Shown here: piece by piece, positions 42,885 to 56,577 of the stretch
How positions within the stretch are numbered: the stretch's first letter is position 1
How the letters are laid out: each line of letters starts with the position of its first letter
Source of the DNA: Doryteuthis pealeii
Taxonomy: Eukaryota > Mollusca > Cephalopoda > Myopsida > Loliginidae
NCBI GenBank assembly: GCA_023376005.1
Contig: CM042157.1
Location: forward strand, 59,502,538 to 59,566,537
Direction of reading: 5' to 3'
DNA length: 64,000 bases
The notes under the pieces: model-generated
Seen by the model: only the letters and a program-made list of their open reading frames with translations
Told to the model about the DNA's origin: nothing
Databases searched by the model: none
Position numbers and translations under genes: made by a program

Positions 42885-43205
42885 AGTAGATTGTTGGTTG
42901 ACATCGTCTTCCATTACGAGAGACGATCGCGTAGTGGTCGCAAGTTTTGTTTTTAACTACGGCCAGCCTGGGTGAGGTTCATATGGGAAGATGAGCTGAT
43001 TCCCCCTCCTCAACACTGTTGCTGGGTGACCAAAGGAACGGTAAGGGGAACCAATTCAGTTTGGCAGCGGTAGTGTCGCAGAGTTAATGAGTAACTTAGA
43101 AGTTTTCGAGCCTCATACCACTTTAAGGGACTCCGGCTCTTGATTTATTTTCAGTGTTTACTCCTAGCTTTCCTCGGGGTGGGGTAAAAGCTGCTAGGCA
43201 GCAGA
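42885..43205 (-). repeat. family C copy in block C
   Basis: Noisy counterpart of 31975-32290. Confidence 0.75.
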
Positions 43206-43375
43206 AAATGAGTAGAAGGACTTCATTAGCGCCCTGTAGTTGGAATCCATCAAGACAAATGGAACTTAAGATTAAAAAGACAGGAAAAGTATAAATTGGT
43301 TTGAATTTAGGTATAATAAAAAATTATGTACGAGTAGTTTAAGAATGTTGGACAGTGTGTTTCTTTAGATATCTA

Positions 43376-44143
43376 CCGTATTTACGGCATATAGGACGCA
43401 CCTTTTCTTTCGCGCAAAAATTTTCGCTCCAAAAATTGGCTGCGTCTTATACATCGTAAGGTGAAGTTTGTGACCTCCCGTATTTTTATTCATTATTATT
43501 ATTATTATTTATCCTATTTTCGACGTTTTCAACCATCAAGCGTTATGCTGATGGTCTTTCACTAGAGTCTGAGTGACAGGCCAGTCTCCCTCAGGTCTCC
43601 AAGACTCTTCTGAGTATTCTGGGCAGATTAGCAGTGCAGTGTTCTGGATGGTTCAAATCCTTCCTTTGATAGTCCAAGACTTTCAACCCTTTTTTCCAAT
43701 CTTTTGGGGGAACTTGTTCCAAGTGCACCAACTACAATTGGGTAAATAACTTTGAGTTTCATATTCCGCATAGCTTTTTCAAGTCTCTGGCAAGGTCCAG
43801 GATTTTTGTCCATTTTTTCATTTTCCTTTAGCTTCACGCTGTGAGTCTGCTGGAACTGCAAATCACCAGATTTGACAAGTTCCTTTCCTTTTTTGTTTAA
43901 TCAACAACTTAGGTTCTGGTCTTCTTTGCTGACTATTAAGATGTCTTGTTGTATGCTTATATGCTGGGCCTGTATGCCAAATTGCTTTTAATACAGCTTA
44001 TGTGTAATGGCCAAATGCTAGGACTGTTTTCAAACAATATATGCTTAAATACAGCTAAAATCCTTTTTCCTGGGAATCGGACTGCTAAATGGGGTGAATC
44101 TTATAATGCCCGTGCGTCTTATAACGTCATCAAATACGGTAAT
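43376..44143. mobile_element. F1 element with LINE tail, block C copy
   Basis: Counterpart of 31084-31809. The LINE tail at about 43500-43880 (minus) is frameshifted: the frame 43861-43628 keeps HSVKLKENEKMDK but then drifts. Confidence 0.75.
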
Positions 44144-45284
44144 TAATTTTTGTATTATTCTATTAAATATGATATAATATTACCGACCTATGTATTACAG
44201 ATCGTTAAAGTTACATTCAGAGTTTACATCAAGTTTAGGATAGGTTAATTTACTCTCTCTCTCTATTTATCCTTATATATCCAAATTTACTCGCAGTTCT
44301 GGTTTCTTTTAGTTATCCTCGTGGCGGCTACGTTGTTACAAAAAATCGAAAACGTCGGACTATACATCAGAATAAATTCATCTTTTTTTTTAATACTGAC
44401 TTTTTCTTCTATTTTCATATTATTTTCGCGATTTATTTCCATATTTATCCTTACAATAGTTGTAATGTTTATCAAGTATTAGGTATCTGATACAAATAAT
44501 TTATATGCACAGATATATGGTTTTCAATCGTTCTTATAGTAATAGTTTTTCATACATATGTATATGGTTTCGAGGTAACTTCTAGTCCAAATAGGTGTAT
44601 AATCATTTGTTTTGCCACTGTTGTATGATATAAAGTATTCCTACCTAATCTATTTATAATGGACATTCGGTCTTCAATTTGGTCGTTGTAACCGAAACTA
44701 CATCATGCTTACGATCACATTACCCAAAATTGCCAATCGTGAATAAAGAACACCTCAAAATGTGAATATGCCAACTTAGACGGTTCTTACTGTTTTCTTA
44801 AAACAAGTTTTGATAAAATCATGCCCGTAAGTATATATTTAAATAAATATAGTTTTGTTTTATTTTAATATATATTTAAAGTTATTAACGTTATAGAGTT
44901 ATAGCCCGAGAAATTATTTACAAACAAGAAATAGTCATTTCTTTCAGTTCTCAAACATGCTAACTAAAAAGGTTTTACAAATAAATAAATACCAAACAGG
45001 ATTTTTGTTTTTAAAGTGTATTTGTGTAAATAATCAAAATAATTATCAACTAATAATTAATAGGATCAGGCACATCTTATTTGAGGGGCACAGAACCTAA
45101 GGGTTTCCCCATGTTCAATTGTTATTTTTTTTTTTTTACTCCCTTTAATAAATTTGATGGGATTTTTACTGTAATTATGATGCACCGGCGGCCTGCTGAC
45201 ATTGAAGTTTTTTAATTTCTACCCACCCCAGGCAATATCTTTGCCCTTCAAAAAGTAATTTTTATTTACGGCCACTTTTATGTT

Positions 45285-46145
45285 TTCAATGCACCGGTAT
45301 TTGGACTAGCAATATAGGACGGCCAATCTTTTTTCCAAAATTTTGGCCTCAAAAAATTGCGCCTGTCGTATGCATCGGTAAGGGTTGAGAATTTCGAGAC
45401 CTGCCGGGTAGGCCTAGGCTTTATATGTATATTATTTATTATTAGTAGTAGTATAGGTAGGTAGTATCAAATAGAAGATAAAAAAAAAAAAAAAAAAAAA
45501 GAAACGCCTCCGGGCGATTGTAAAAATAGATTTTTTGGACACATATGTGGCCTGAAGGGGTGGGAAGCTTAAAAATTTCAATGTCAGCGGGGAGGTTTGT
45601 ACCCTAAGTAAGGTAAAGATCATCAAATTCATTAAGATTAAGAAATAAAACAATTTGGAATGTAAACTTTAAATATTATTAAATAAAACACAACCTATAT
45701 TAGATATATAATACAGTCATGTATATTAAATTTTTAAAAACAAACAATGGAGGACTGGTCTAATGCTGGAGTTTCAAAAATTTTCCGAAATCGGGAGTTA
45801 GGAGAGTGTATTTATTGCTGTTGAATTGATAAAAACGATTTGGGATATGTGACGCTAAGCCAATTGACGAGTAGTTTTTTTGTTACAAGACAAAAAACCG
45901 TAAGCGAATCTCATTATTATAGATTTCGGTGCCTAAATTGAGATGTCGTGGGTGGTTATAGTTTATTGCTTGCCCTGTACTGGCCAAAGTTGCTTTTATA
46001 CACTATGTTTCTGCTTGTGTATGCACAGCGCTAGACTGTTTCAAATGATAATCTTAAATACACTAAAAAGTTTTTTTTTTCTGGGGGCCTTAATCTGACC
46101 TGCTGAAATGGGGGGTGCGTCCTTATTATGCCGTCAATAACGGGT
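45285..46145. mobile_element. F1 element with element X insertion, block C copy
   Basis: Counterpart of 29247-29994. The inverted X arm lies just before it (about 44640-45270). Confidence 0.7.
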
Positions 46146-46234
46146 ACTCTTTCAATTTAAATAATGATTGTTTGTTGCTCACAGTTTCATGCAATTCGGT
46201 ATCCAATAGTAACAATCTTTACCCGGATCCAATT

Positions 46235-46620
46235 TAAACCCCGTAGGTAGAAGCCTAACAATACGGGTCAGTGCGTACAAAGTAACCTTTGGAGAGTAAT
46301 TGGCGAACGAGATTAACTCTAACACTCCCCTAGAATGCATGAATTTAAGTCATTATGAGATGCAGTTGGCGTATCCTCGGTGGTGGGGGCCAGTGGCTTC
46401 AGCCTGGACCTTACAGCTTACATGTGATCCAGGGACCCATCACCCTAGGCAACACCTACCCTTGGATTTAAAAGGGGCAGGGCTGGGTTTAATTGCCCAG
46501 TTGGCCTGAGGGCGCCCCTTAAACGAATGCCAAATGCATTTTTGCATCCGCCCCATGAGCTTCGTTTCGTGGATGGGTCGCACCCATTAATAGGGGCCTT
46601 GTGCCTAACCTGTACACGTG
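46235..46620 (-). repeat. family E copy in block C
   Basis: Counterpart of 28790-29165. Confidence 0.7.
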
Positions 46621-46669
46621 TGACGTACGTATAAATATCGCAGTGGTGCCTACGTAGGACACGTGCTGG

Positions 46670-47045
46670 TCTGTATGTGTGGTGTATAGAGAGTTAAACG
46701 GGTTAGACCTTGCAAATCGGTCCGGAAATTAGGGTGAACCAGAACAGAAACCCCAAATTATTTATTTATTATTTAAATTTATTTATTTATTATTATTATT
46801 ATTATTTTATTATTATTATTATTATGACTGATAAATAATTATTTATTTTTCCATTTAATCTACACTAACCCACCCTACACCTAACGCTAAAACCCCTAAG
46901 TAACCTAAACCATAGTTTAAATTAACAGTTTTATTACAAAATTTGTGGTTCTTGTTTTTTTTTTCTGGTCATCCCCAATTTTCCGACGATTTTGGCAAGT
47001 TTAGGCCGAGTACACGTGTGTGTATACGCGTTCAACATTTTTGCA
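46670..47045. mobile_element. F4 element, block C copy
   Basis: Counterpart of 28385-28730. The telomere-like core (about 46860-46915) is heavily corrupted. Confidence 0.7.
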
Positions 47046-47224
47046 GTTATTAACTAAGAGCGAACCCCTGAGGCTACTCGTGTCGGGATCCACCCATTTC
47101 CTGTTGATATTGGTCGCGACAGATTCAGTACTGGGGTAAAATAAACCTCCACCCACAAACGTTTGAAACAAACAACAGAGCCGAATAATCTATCAACACA
47201 AGGTAGTGCACTTCAAAGGTGAAA

Positions 47225-47790
47225 TGGGGATTATATTTTACGGAGTTCGCAGAAGGACATTAAAAAGTTTACATCGATCCTCTTTTGAACTTACCTACAA
47301 TGTAACACACCCACTTTGTCCCTTACTTGGGATAGTGAAGCTGCTCGGGTGGCCCCCTAACCGATGTAATAGGTTGTCACGTCAGCCTAAGCACCTATAT
47401 GATTGTCCCAGCCCTATTGGTTCTTATGACAAATCTCCACCCTTTTTATCAATATATGAGCCAGAAGGGTAGTGGTTTTAATGTCCCTAGGGTATGATGG
47501 TTTTAAACTTGCATTAGTGGTGGAGGTTTCCAATTCTGTAGCTCTGGGGATATGTGGACGTAGCTTCATTGCTATTATTTCCAGGTCCTCTGCACGCGCT
47601 TGAGGGGCGCCGCTTGAGGGAGATGCCGACGGGGGGGATCCGACGTAATTTTTGTTCTTCCACACCCATGCAGCTTTGGCTTGGGTGGTGGGCCAGTTCA
47701 AACGAAGGCTTGTGCGCCAGTCCAGTACAAGTGGGGTATGCGACCAAGAATACGCCTCTGCCTGCGGAGTACTGTTAGGTCCTCGATTAT
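47225..47790 (+). repeat. family D copy in block C
   Basis: Counterpart of 27640-28115. Confidence 0.7.
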
Positions 47791-47894
47791 GTTTTAAAAT
47801 AGATTAAAAAATTGATTAAGAAAAAGTTGTTTAAAATGAGTTTTAAAATTTATATTTCATGCCCCAAACAGAATAGAATCGTCGCCTCATGCCC

Positions 47895-48142
47895 GGTGGC
47901 CTAAAAGCGTATCAGCACCGATTTAGCAAGGGTGTCTTATTCTATCTGTTTCACTATGGCTTAAACCAATGAGATGTTTTTGCGTTCCTGAGACCGGGAC
48001 GGCCATAGCCTACATCATCTCCTTGCTTACCGGGCACAGAATCCCTATGCTACTCATATGCTGAGTTGGTGGAGGACCGGTATCGAAATCAGAACCTTGT
48101 GGTTCTAAGTCGGAGCTCCTACCGACCGAGCTAAACCGGCCT
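47895..48142 (-). mobile_element. SINE family A, block C copy
   Basis: Counterpart of 27308-27541. Confidence 0.75.
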
Positions 48143-48424
48143 GTGTTAACTTGCATAATGCCCTGTAAAAAATTACTGTTGTAATACTCTGAATCTTCAT
48201 GCTGCTTGCATCTCTACGCACCATGAACTCCAACTAGTGTGCGATTATTTCGTGTTTCAATCCAGGTGGAGTCATGACTTGGGGGGAAAAGCCATTTTTT
48301 TAAACAGTGCTGAAAAATCAAAATAATACGTATCAAGGTCTTCTCAAAAATTCAGACCCCAAACAAACAAGAAAAATATTTCCCTATTTTATTCCAAAAA
48401 GTGGTTTTTTGTTTTAATATAGTA

Positions 48425-48748
48425 CCACTTTTTTCCTCCCAAAATTTTGGCTAAAAAAGATTGCCCTGGGTCTAACATCGATAGGCGATGTTTGAGACGT
48501 CGTGGGCCTATGGCTAGTCTTCTCTATGATGGCTCACAATACACCCCAGCTTCGCTGCAGTAACTTTACCTCCTAACTCCATGCATCCCTTATTTTTATT
48601 GGGCTGGTAATTGTTAGTAATCAAGCACCAGCTAGACTGTTCACACCATATATGGCTTTAGAAATACCATTAAAACGGTTTTTACATGAAATATGACCGT
48701 GGTGAAAATGGGAGTGGCATTCTTACATTGGCAGTCAAATACGGTAAA
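48425..48748. mobile_element. F1 element, block C copy
   Basis: Counterpart of 26741-27052. Confidence 0.7.
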
Positions 48749-48982
48749 CATTTTTGTTGGCTTTTTTATTTTGGAAAAATGAAAAATTGTTTAAAAAATA
48801 ATGATTTTATATAAAATGCATCACTGGTGCAATTCCATGGTAACTAGACTTGCCCTACCCCACGTTGCCCCGGTCAGGGAACATTGGATTTGAATTGGGG
48901 ATTTTAACAGCAATTTCTTCACCCCTGTCCCTAGGGGGGGTTAATCTTATGCCTGAAGTCATTTATATTTTGCCATTTTTTA

Positions 48983-49290
48983 TGGAGGGCCTTGAGTGCG
49001 ATGGGTCCTATCGTCGCAGGTCGTATGGAAACGGCAGTACGAGTTCAAACATGGACAAGGGCCTTTTTCATTTGCATATAACGCTAAGATCCTCTGGAAA
49101 GGTAATGCATTCAACTATTTTCCCTTCCACATATGAGTAATTAAGTAGGACAGACCTGGCTTTTTAACATTGGTTAGGCAACTAAGTCTAGGAGATGAAA
49201 AAAAGAACTCTGAATTCAAAACCTGTTAAACTCTGCATAAGAATTGGACCTTGGTTGGTTACCATCCTGTTCGGCGGAGGGGTTGGTAAT
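48983..49290 (+). mobile_element. SINE family B, block C copy
   Basis: Counterpart of 26241-26525. Confidence 0.7.
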
Positions 49291-49509
49291 ATGAATTTAC
49301 TTTGTTGGTTCTTATTAAGAAGGGTTTCTTTTTTTGCAACAGGGTCTTATCAAAAGCGATATTTTTCTAAGCAGGATCTATCTTACCCTAGATGGGTTTG
49401 GTTTTGTTTGGGTTTTGTTTTTACGCATATCGACCTCGGTGGGTCATTTTGCGATAAAGTTTTTGAAATAAATTCATTCTAATGGATACACAAATTTTTA
49501 TTATATTTA

Positions 49510-50060
49510 TATTTTTCCTATTAACCGCAGAGATGAAGACGCCTGACAGGTGCTACATCCCGGGTCGAAAGGTGGGACAGGAGGCGATGTGATGCAGGGG
49601 GAGGTGCTCCACATTCCTAAAACCTCCAAACTGGAAACCTCACCATCAGGATAGAGTTTTAACGGTCAGTTCCAGGACATGTAGACCTCAGTCACGCAAC
49701 TTGCTAGCGACCATTGGATAAAAAAGGGGGTTGGGGGCTTGCGAGCAAGGGGTAATAAGGTTGGGAAAATCATATAGGTGGCTAGGGCTTGACGTGATCG
49801 GAGGGGACCCTCTCCGACGCCCCATCAGCCCAAAGAGTTAAGGGGCCAAAGTGGGAGGTATTGCCAAGTATGGACTTCCATCTACCTTGTTCTATCTTAA
49901 GCTCACGGGGTTGCCACCACGGGCCAACAGGTGCCACCGTATTGGGAAGTGTTACCCCTGCTGCAGAGGGTGCAGTCGGGGCCATTCCTAACGCCACAGG
50001 TCGACCAGGGCGCCAATAGATTGAACTAAGCAGGTACAGCCATAGGGTTAGTATAAACAT
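49510..50060 (-). repeat. family D copy in block C
   Basis: Counterpart of 25500-26015. Confidence 0.7.
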
Positions 50061-51536
50061 GGAGTAGAAATAAATGTTTGTCTGGTATTAGTGTTAACAT
50101 TAAAACGTATTAATGAGACTAGGCAGGACCTGGGTGGATATACCCGTATGATCAATTTAAAATTATTAACAATATTTGGACTTACTTAGAGCGTATTGGC
50201 GAAATATTCAATATGTAAAAAGTATAATATCCTTCATTAACCCTCTTCTTACTTGTTTTCTTTCTTTCCTTTTTTCATTATGTTCCGATTGATACCCAGA
50301 TTAGCGTTAATCGTTCCACGCGCCTCACCGCCCCCTCTCTCTCTCATCTCTTCTCTTCTCCTCTTAGATTTCCCCTGCCGTCTTTTTTTTCATGCTTACT
50401 TTCTTATTTTATTTTACTTTTTATTTTTTTTATTACTTACTTTCTTATTTATTTCTTATTGTACCACGTGCTTTTTCCTTCCCTTTCAATTCTTTATAAT
50501 AAAACGGAATGCCCATCATTAGCCTGAAGTGATTGACACCATAAGAAATAAGACATTCTGGCAGAATGAGCCAACCCAGATAATCAGGATTTACTATTTT
50601 TGTATTTCGTCTTGGGACAATTTTGGAGGTTTTCATTTTTTTTTACTAGAGGGTGTTGCAAGATGATAACATCTGAAATTAAAGGATACGAGTATATTAA
50701 TTGGGAGATGTTTTTTTCGTTAGCAATTGGTGGTGTAAAGTGATAATTTGGCTGGAACGTAATCATTAATCAACCGGCAATTGCCAAACATTATGTTGGT
50801 GTTGTGTCAATAGATTTGGGTCTTTTTTGGCGCCGGAAGGATATTCTTCGATGCCATACTGTCCATCACTCTAATTGTAAAGGCCCTCACATTACGGTTA
50901 ATTCGGGATGGGATTCCAATATTGTTCCTGGACAAACGATTAACCCTCCATCAGATGGACTAGTTCGCCATTTGGCAGGGGAAGCCCGAAGTTGATGTGT
51001 GGGTTCTGTTTCGGGGAGTGATGGGCAAGGAAAATCTCTTTCGTTTGATCAGTTTTTGGGGATCCTGAATTTGATTATCACTGAGTGGATGTATTTCTGC
51101 AAACTCTGTTGAACTTTCCGGGACTTCCAATTTTCCTGTATGGAAGCCTCGCGTGATGCGATGAGAAAACAGAGAGGGGAGAGAGGGAGAGAAGAGAGAG
51201 AGAGAGAGAGAGAGAGGAGGGGGGGGGAGGAAGCTGACACTTAGAAACATTAGAAGTGAGAGGTAATAGATAGTGTAGATAGAATGAGATATGACCCCAG
51301 AAAGCACCGACGAATAGGGGATAGAGAGAGAGAGTTTAGAGGAGAGAGAGGAAAAGAGAGAGATAGAATGAGAGCGAGTGATAGATAGATAGATAGATAG
51401 ATAGATATAGATAGATAGATAGATAGACGAGTGATTAGATAGATAGATAGATAGAAGATACATACATACATACATACATACATACACAAAATGAAGAGCG
51501 ATGATAGATAGATAGATAGATAGAATGAGAGCGAGT

Positions 51537-51576
<40 letters not shown>

Positions 51577-51599
51577 TCGGCTAAAAGTATGACGCATTT

Positions 51600-51930
51600 C
51601 TTAGAGACACCATAGATTGTTGTTGACATCCTTCCATCTACGAGAGACGATCGCGTAGTGTCCAAGTTTTTTTTAACTACGTAGCCTGGGTGAGTTCATA
51701 TGGAAGATGAGCTGTTGCCCAAACATCAGACCCCGCTCTCCACACTGTTGCTGTGACCTAAAGGAACGGTAAGGAACTAATTCAGTTTGGCAGCGGTAGT
51801 GTCGCAGGAATTGCTGAGTAACATTAGAGTTCAGCATCATATCACTTTAGGGACTCCGGCTCTTGATTTATTTTCAGGGTTTACTCCCTTAGCCTTTCCT
51901 CGGGGTGGGGTAAAGCTGCTAGGCAGCAGA
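51600..51930 (-). repeat. family C copy in block D
   Basis: Counterpart of 31975-32290. Confidence 0.8.
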
Positions 51931-52097
51931 GAATGAGTTAGAAGGGGTTCACTAGCCTTAGTCGGAAAATCCATCAAAGACAATGAAACCATAGATTAAA
52001 AGCGAGAAAAAAGTATAAATTGTTTGAATTTAGTATCATAAAATATGTACGAGTAGTTTTAAGAATATGTTGGAACTGTGTGTTCTTTAAGATATCT

Positions 52098-52824
52098 ACA
52101 GTATTTGACGGCATATAGGACGCACTTTTTTTCCCCAAAATTTTGGCTCAAAAATTGCCCCTGCGTCTTATACATCGTAGGTGAAGTTTGTGACCTCCGT
52201 ATATTATCATTATTTATTATTATTATTACTCCTTTTGATTTTTTCAACATCAGCGTTAGCTGATGGTCTTTCACTAGAGTCTGAGTGACAGCAAGTCTCC
52301 TCAGGTCTCCAGGACTCTTCTGAGTATTCTGTCAGATTGCAGCAGTGCAGTGTTCTGGATGGTAGCAATCCTTCCTCTGATTTCCAAACTTTCCAAACCT
52401 TTTCCAATCCTTTTTGGACCGTCCAAGTTGCACCAACTACAATTTGGTATAACTTTGACTTTCATATTCCATAACTTTTTCAGTTCTCTGGCAAGGTCCA
52501 GATATTTATCCATTTTTTCATTTTCCTTTAGCTTCACGCTGTGATTCTGCTGGAACTGCAAATCCACCAGTTGACAAGTTCTTTCTTTTTTTGTTAATCA
52601 ACACTAGGTCTGGTCATCTTGCTGGCTATTAAGATGTCTTGTATATGCTTATTGCTGGCCTGTACTGCCAAATTGCTTTTATACAGCTATGTGTAATGCA
52701 AAGCTAGACTGTTTTCTACAATATATGCTTAAATACACTAAAATCCCTTTTCCTGAATCTGACCTGCTGAAATGGGGGTGAATCTTAATATGCCCGTGCT
52801 TCTTATACGTCATCAAATACGGTA
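52098..52824. mobile_element. F1 element with LINE tail, block D copy
   Basis: Counterpart of 31084-31809. The minus-strand frame 52567-52301 retains HSVKLKENEKMDKYLDLARE and TALLQSDRILRRVLET, with a corrupted segment (VIPNCSWCNLDGPKRIGK) where the A copy has VIPIVVGALGTVPKG. That suggests compensating indels. Confidence 0.8.
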
Positions 52825-53299
52825 ATTTAATTTTAATATTATTACTATTAAAAATCTGGATATAATATTACACCTATGTAATTCAGATCGTTAAGTTACT
52901 TTCAAGTTTACATTTACGTTAGATAGTTAATTTACTCTCTCTCTTTTTATCCTTATATATCAAATTTACTCCAGTTCTGTTCTTTTAGTTATCCTCGTGG
53001 CGGCTACGTTTGTTACAAAAAAATCGACAAAAACGTCGACTTTACCATCAAGAATAAATTCATCTTTTTTTTTTTAATACTTTGTTCTTCTATTTTCAAT
53101 ATATTTTTCGGATTTATTTCCATATGTTATCTTACATAGTTGTATGTTATCAAGTATTTTATATCTGATACAAATAATTTTATCACAGATATATGGTTTC
53201 AATCGTTCTTAATAGTAATATTTATATATAATATTATATGGTTTTAGGTAACTAAATCCTATCCAACAGTTATAATCATTTGTTTGCACACTGTTGTAT

Positions 53300-54026
53300 G
53301 ATATAAAGTATTCCTACCTAATCTATTAATAATGGACATTCGGTCTTAATTTGTCTGTAACCGAAACTACATCACTGCTTACGTCACATTACCCCCATTG
53401 CCAATACGTAGAATAAAGAAACAACCTCAAAATTGTGAATATGCCAACTTAGACGGTTCTTCTGTTTTCTTAAAACAAGTTTTTGATAAATACATGCCCG
53501 GTAGTATATAATTTATTAGTTTGTTTATTTTAATATATATATTAAGTTATCTAACGTATAGAGTTATACGAGAAAATTATTTACAAACAAGAAATAGTCA
53601 TTTCTTTCAGTCTCAACAGCTTAACTAAAAAAGTTTACAAATAAATAAATACCAACGATTTTGTTTAAAGTGTATGTGTAAAATATTCAAAATAATTATA
53701 AAACTAATAATTAATAGATGCAGGCAACATCTTATTTGAGGGAGACAGAACTAAGTTTCCATTTCAAATTGTTTTATTTTTTTACTCCTTTAATAAATTT
53801 GATGATTTTACTTACTTATGATGCAAACCCTCTGACATTGAATTTTTAACTTCCACCCCACCCCTGACAATATCTTTCAAAAAGTAATTTTTACGCCAAC
53901 GTTTTATGTTTTCAAGCACCGTATTTGACAGCATATAGGACGCACTTTTTTCCAAAATTTTGGCTCAAAAAATTGCCCTGTCGTATGCATCGTAGGTGAA
54001 ATTTGAGACCTGCCGTAGGCCTAAGC

Positions 54027-54061
<35 letters not shown>

Positions 54062-54475
54062 GTAGTAGTAGTAGTAGTAGTACAAAATAAAAAACGGCCT
54101 CCGGGCGATGTAAAAATAGATTTTTGAAACATATTGCCTGAGGGGTGGGAGTTAAAAATTCAATGTCAGCGAGTTTGTACCCTAAGTAAGTAAAATCATC
54201 AAATTCATTACAGGATTAAAAAATAAAACAATTTGAAATGTAAACTTTAAATATGTATTAAAATAAAACAAACTATATATAGATATATAATTCCAGTCAT
54301 GTATTTATTAAAACTTGCTTTAAAAAAGCAATGAGGACTGTTTAATGTTGCATGTTCAAATTTCGAGTGTATTTATTGTTATGACGATTTGGGGTAATGT
54401 GACGTAAGCAATGACGTAGTTTTTGTTACAGACAAAAACCGGAAGCGAATCTCCTTTATTAATAGATTTCGTGCT
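53300..54475. mobile_element. inverted pair of element X, block D copy
   Basis: Counterpart of 29449-30605, with the F1 right end and (ATT)n/(AGT)n tract between the arms. Confidence 0.75.
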
Positions 54476-54682
54476 ATTGAGATGTCTTGTGTATGCTTAT
54501 TGCTTCCTGTACTGCCAAATTGCTTTTATACAGCTATGTTTCTGCTTGTGTAATGCACAGCCAGACTGTTTTCAATAATATATGCTTAAATACACTGAAA
54601 GGTTTTTTCTCCTTAATCTGACCTGCTGAAATGGGGGTGCGTCTTATATGCCCGTGCGTCTTATATGCCGTCAAATACGGTA
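53916..54682. mobile_element. F1 element with element X insertion, block D copy
   Basis: Counterpart of 29247-29994. One terminus reads ACCGTATTTGACAGCATATA and the other ATGCCGTCAAATACGGTA. The right end has an extra ATATGCCCGTGCGTCTT duplication. Confidence 0.8.
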
Positions 54683-54774
54683 ACTCTTTCAATTTAATCA
54701 TGATTGTTTGTTTGCTCACAGTTTCATGCATTCGTATCCAATAGTAACAATCTTTTAACCGATCTATTTGACTC

Positions 54775-55095
54775 GTAGGTGGAAGCCTAACATATAAGGG
54801 TCAGTGTGTACAGACCTGAGAATAATGGCGATGAAGATTAACTCCACACTCCCTAGAATTAAGTCAAATTATGAGATGCAGTTGCGTATCCTCGGCTTAC
54901 ATCGTTGATCCCAGGGGGTGCCATCACCCTAGGCAACACCTGCCTTCTTGATTTAAAGGGACGGGGCTAGGTTTATTGCCCAGTGCCTGAGGCGCCCCCG
55001 TTGAGGGGGAATGCCGAAGAGATCAATGCATTTTTTGCATCCGCCACCCATGAGCTTCGGTTCGTGGATGGTCGCACATTAATAGGGCCTTGTGC
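54775..55095 (-). repeat. family E copy in block D
   Basis: Counterpart of 28790-29165. Confidence 0.75.
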
Positions 55096-55154
55096 CTAAC
55101 CTGTACACGTGACGTACGTATAAATATCCAGTTGAGTGTCCTACGTAGGACACG

Positions 55155-55505
55155 TGCGTTTGTATGTGTGTATAGAGAGTACACGGCAAAACTTGCAAAT
55201 CGGTCGGAAAATTAGGGTGACCCAGAAAAACAGAACCCAAATTATTTATTTATAAGTAAATTTATTTATTTATTATTATTATTATTATTTATTATGACTG
55301 ATAAATAATTTATTTATTTTCCCATTAAACTAACCCTAAACCCCAACCCTAACACTAACCCTAAACCCTAACTCTAACCCTAAACCACCTAGTTAAAATT
55401 AACAGTTTTATTACAAAATTTGTGGGTTCTGTTTTTTCTGGGTCACCCCAATTTTCCGACCGATTTGCAAGTTTAGCCGAGTACACGTGTGTGTATACGC
55501 GTTTA
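55155..55505. mobile_element. F4 element, block D copy
   Basis: Counterpart of 28385-28730, with a CCCTAA/CCCTAAA core at about 55330-55385. Confidence 0.8.
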
Positions 55506-55684
55506 AATTTTTGCAGTTATTAACTAAGAGCGAACCCCTGAAGGCTACTCGGTGTCGATCCCCACCCACTTCCTGTTGATATTGGTCGCGACAGATTCAG
55601 TACTGGGTAAATAAACCTCCAGCCCACAAACGTTTGAAACAAACAACAGAGCCGAATAATCTATCAACAGGTAGTGCACTTCAA

Positions 55685-56240
55685 GGTGAACGGGGAATTA
55701 TATTCTACGGAGTTCCAGAAGGGACATTAAAAAAGTTTACATCGATTCCTCTTTTGAAACTCACTACATGTAACACACCACTTTGTCCCTTACTCGGGAT
55801 AGAAGGGTGCTCGGAGAGGCCCCCTAACCGATTAATCGGCTGGTCACATCAAGCCCTAGCACCTATATGATTGTACCGAACCTATTGTTCTTATGGCAAA
55901 TCTCCACCCTTTTTATCATATATGAGCCAGAAGGTAGTGGTGTTAATGTCCCTAGGTATTATGTTAAACTGCATCAAGTGGTGAGGTTCCAATTCTGTAG
56001 CTCTGGGGAATGTGGAGTACCTCTTCATTGCTATTATTTCCAGGTCCACTCTGCCCAGCGCTTGAGGCGCCGCCTTGAGGGAGAATGCCGACGGGATCGA
56101 CGTAATTTTTGTTCTTTCCCACCCATCAGCTTTGGCTTGTGGGTGGGCCCACGTTAAAACGAGGCCTTGTGCCCAGTCCATACAAGTGGGGTATGCGACA
56201 AATACCCTCTGCCTCGGAGTACCTGTTAGGTTCCGATTAA
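55685..56240 (+). repeat. family D copy in block D
   Basis: Counterpart of 27640-28115. Confidence 0.75.
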
Positions 56241-56337
56241 TGTTTTAAATAGATTAAAAAATGAATTAAGAAAAAAGTTGTTTAAAAATGAGTTTTAAAA
56301 TATTTCATGCCCAACAAGAATGAATCGTCGTCATCGC

Positions 56338-56577
56338 CGTGGCCTAAAGTCGGTATCAGCCGATCAGCAAGGGTGCCTATCTCCTTTTCACTAGTGCTAG
56401 ACCAATGAGATTGTTTTTGCGTCTGAGACGGAACGCCAACACCTACCATCAACTCCTTGCTTTACCCGCACAGATCCCTATGCTACACATATGCTGAGTT
56501 GGTGAGGACCGGTATCGAAATCAGAACCTTGTGGTTCTAAGTCGGACGCCTCTACCGACCGAGCTAAACCGGCCCTG
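56338..56577 (-). mobile_element. SINE family A, block D copy
   Basis: Counterpart of 27308-27541. Confidence 0.8.

Larger units (their letters stand above)
40340..51350 (-). repeat. block C: noisy reverse-complement copy of 34600-24290
   Basis: Anchor pairs (34560/40420, 31809/43377, 27308/48141, 25270/50290, 24300/51285) give coordinate sums rising from about 74980 to 75585. The copy is therefore roughly 6 percent longer, through scattered single-base insertions. Reading frames preserved in A and D are broken here. Confidence 0.9.

Noticed and set aside
43628..43861. LINE tail in block C as a separate, independently decayed insertion
   Set aside because: It is positionally the same insertion as 31304-31606 and its frameshifts match the general insertion noise of block C.
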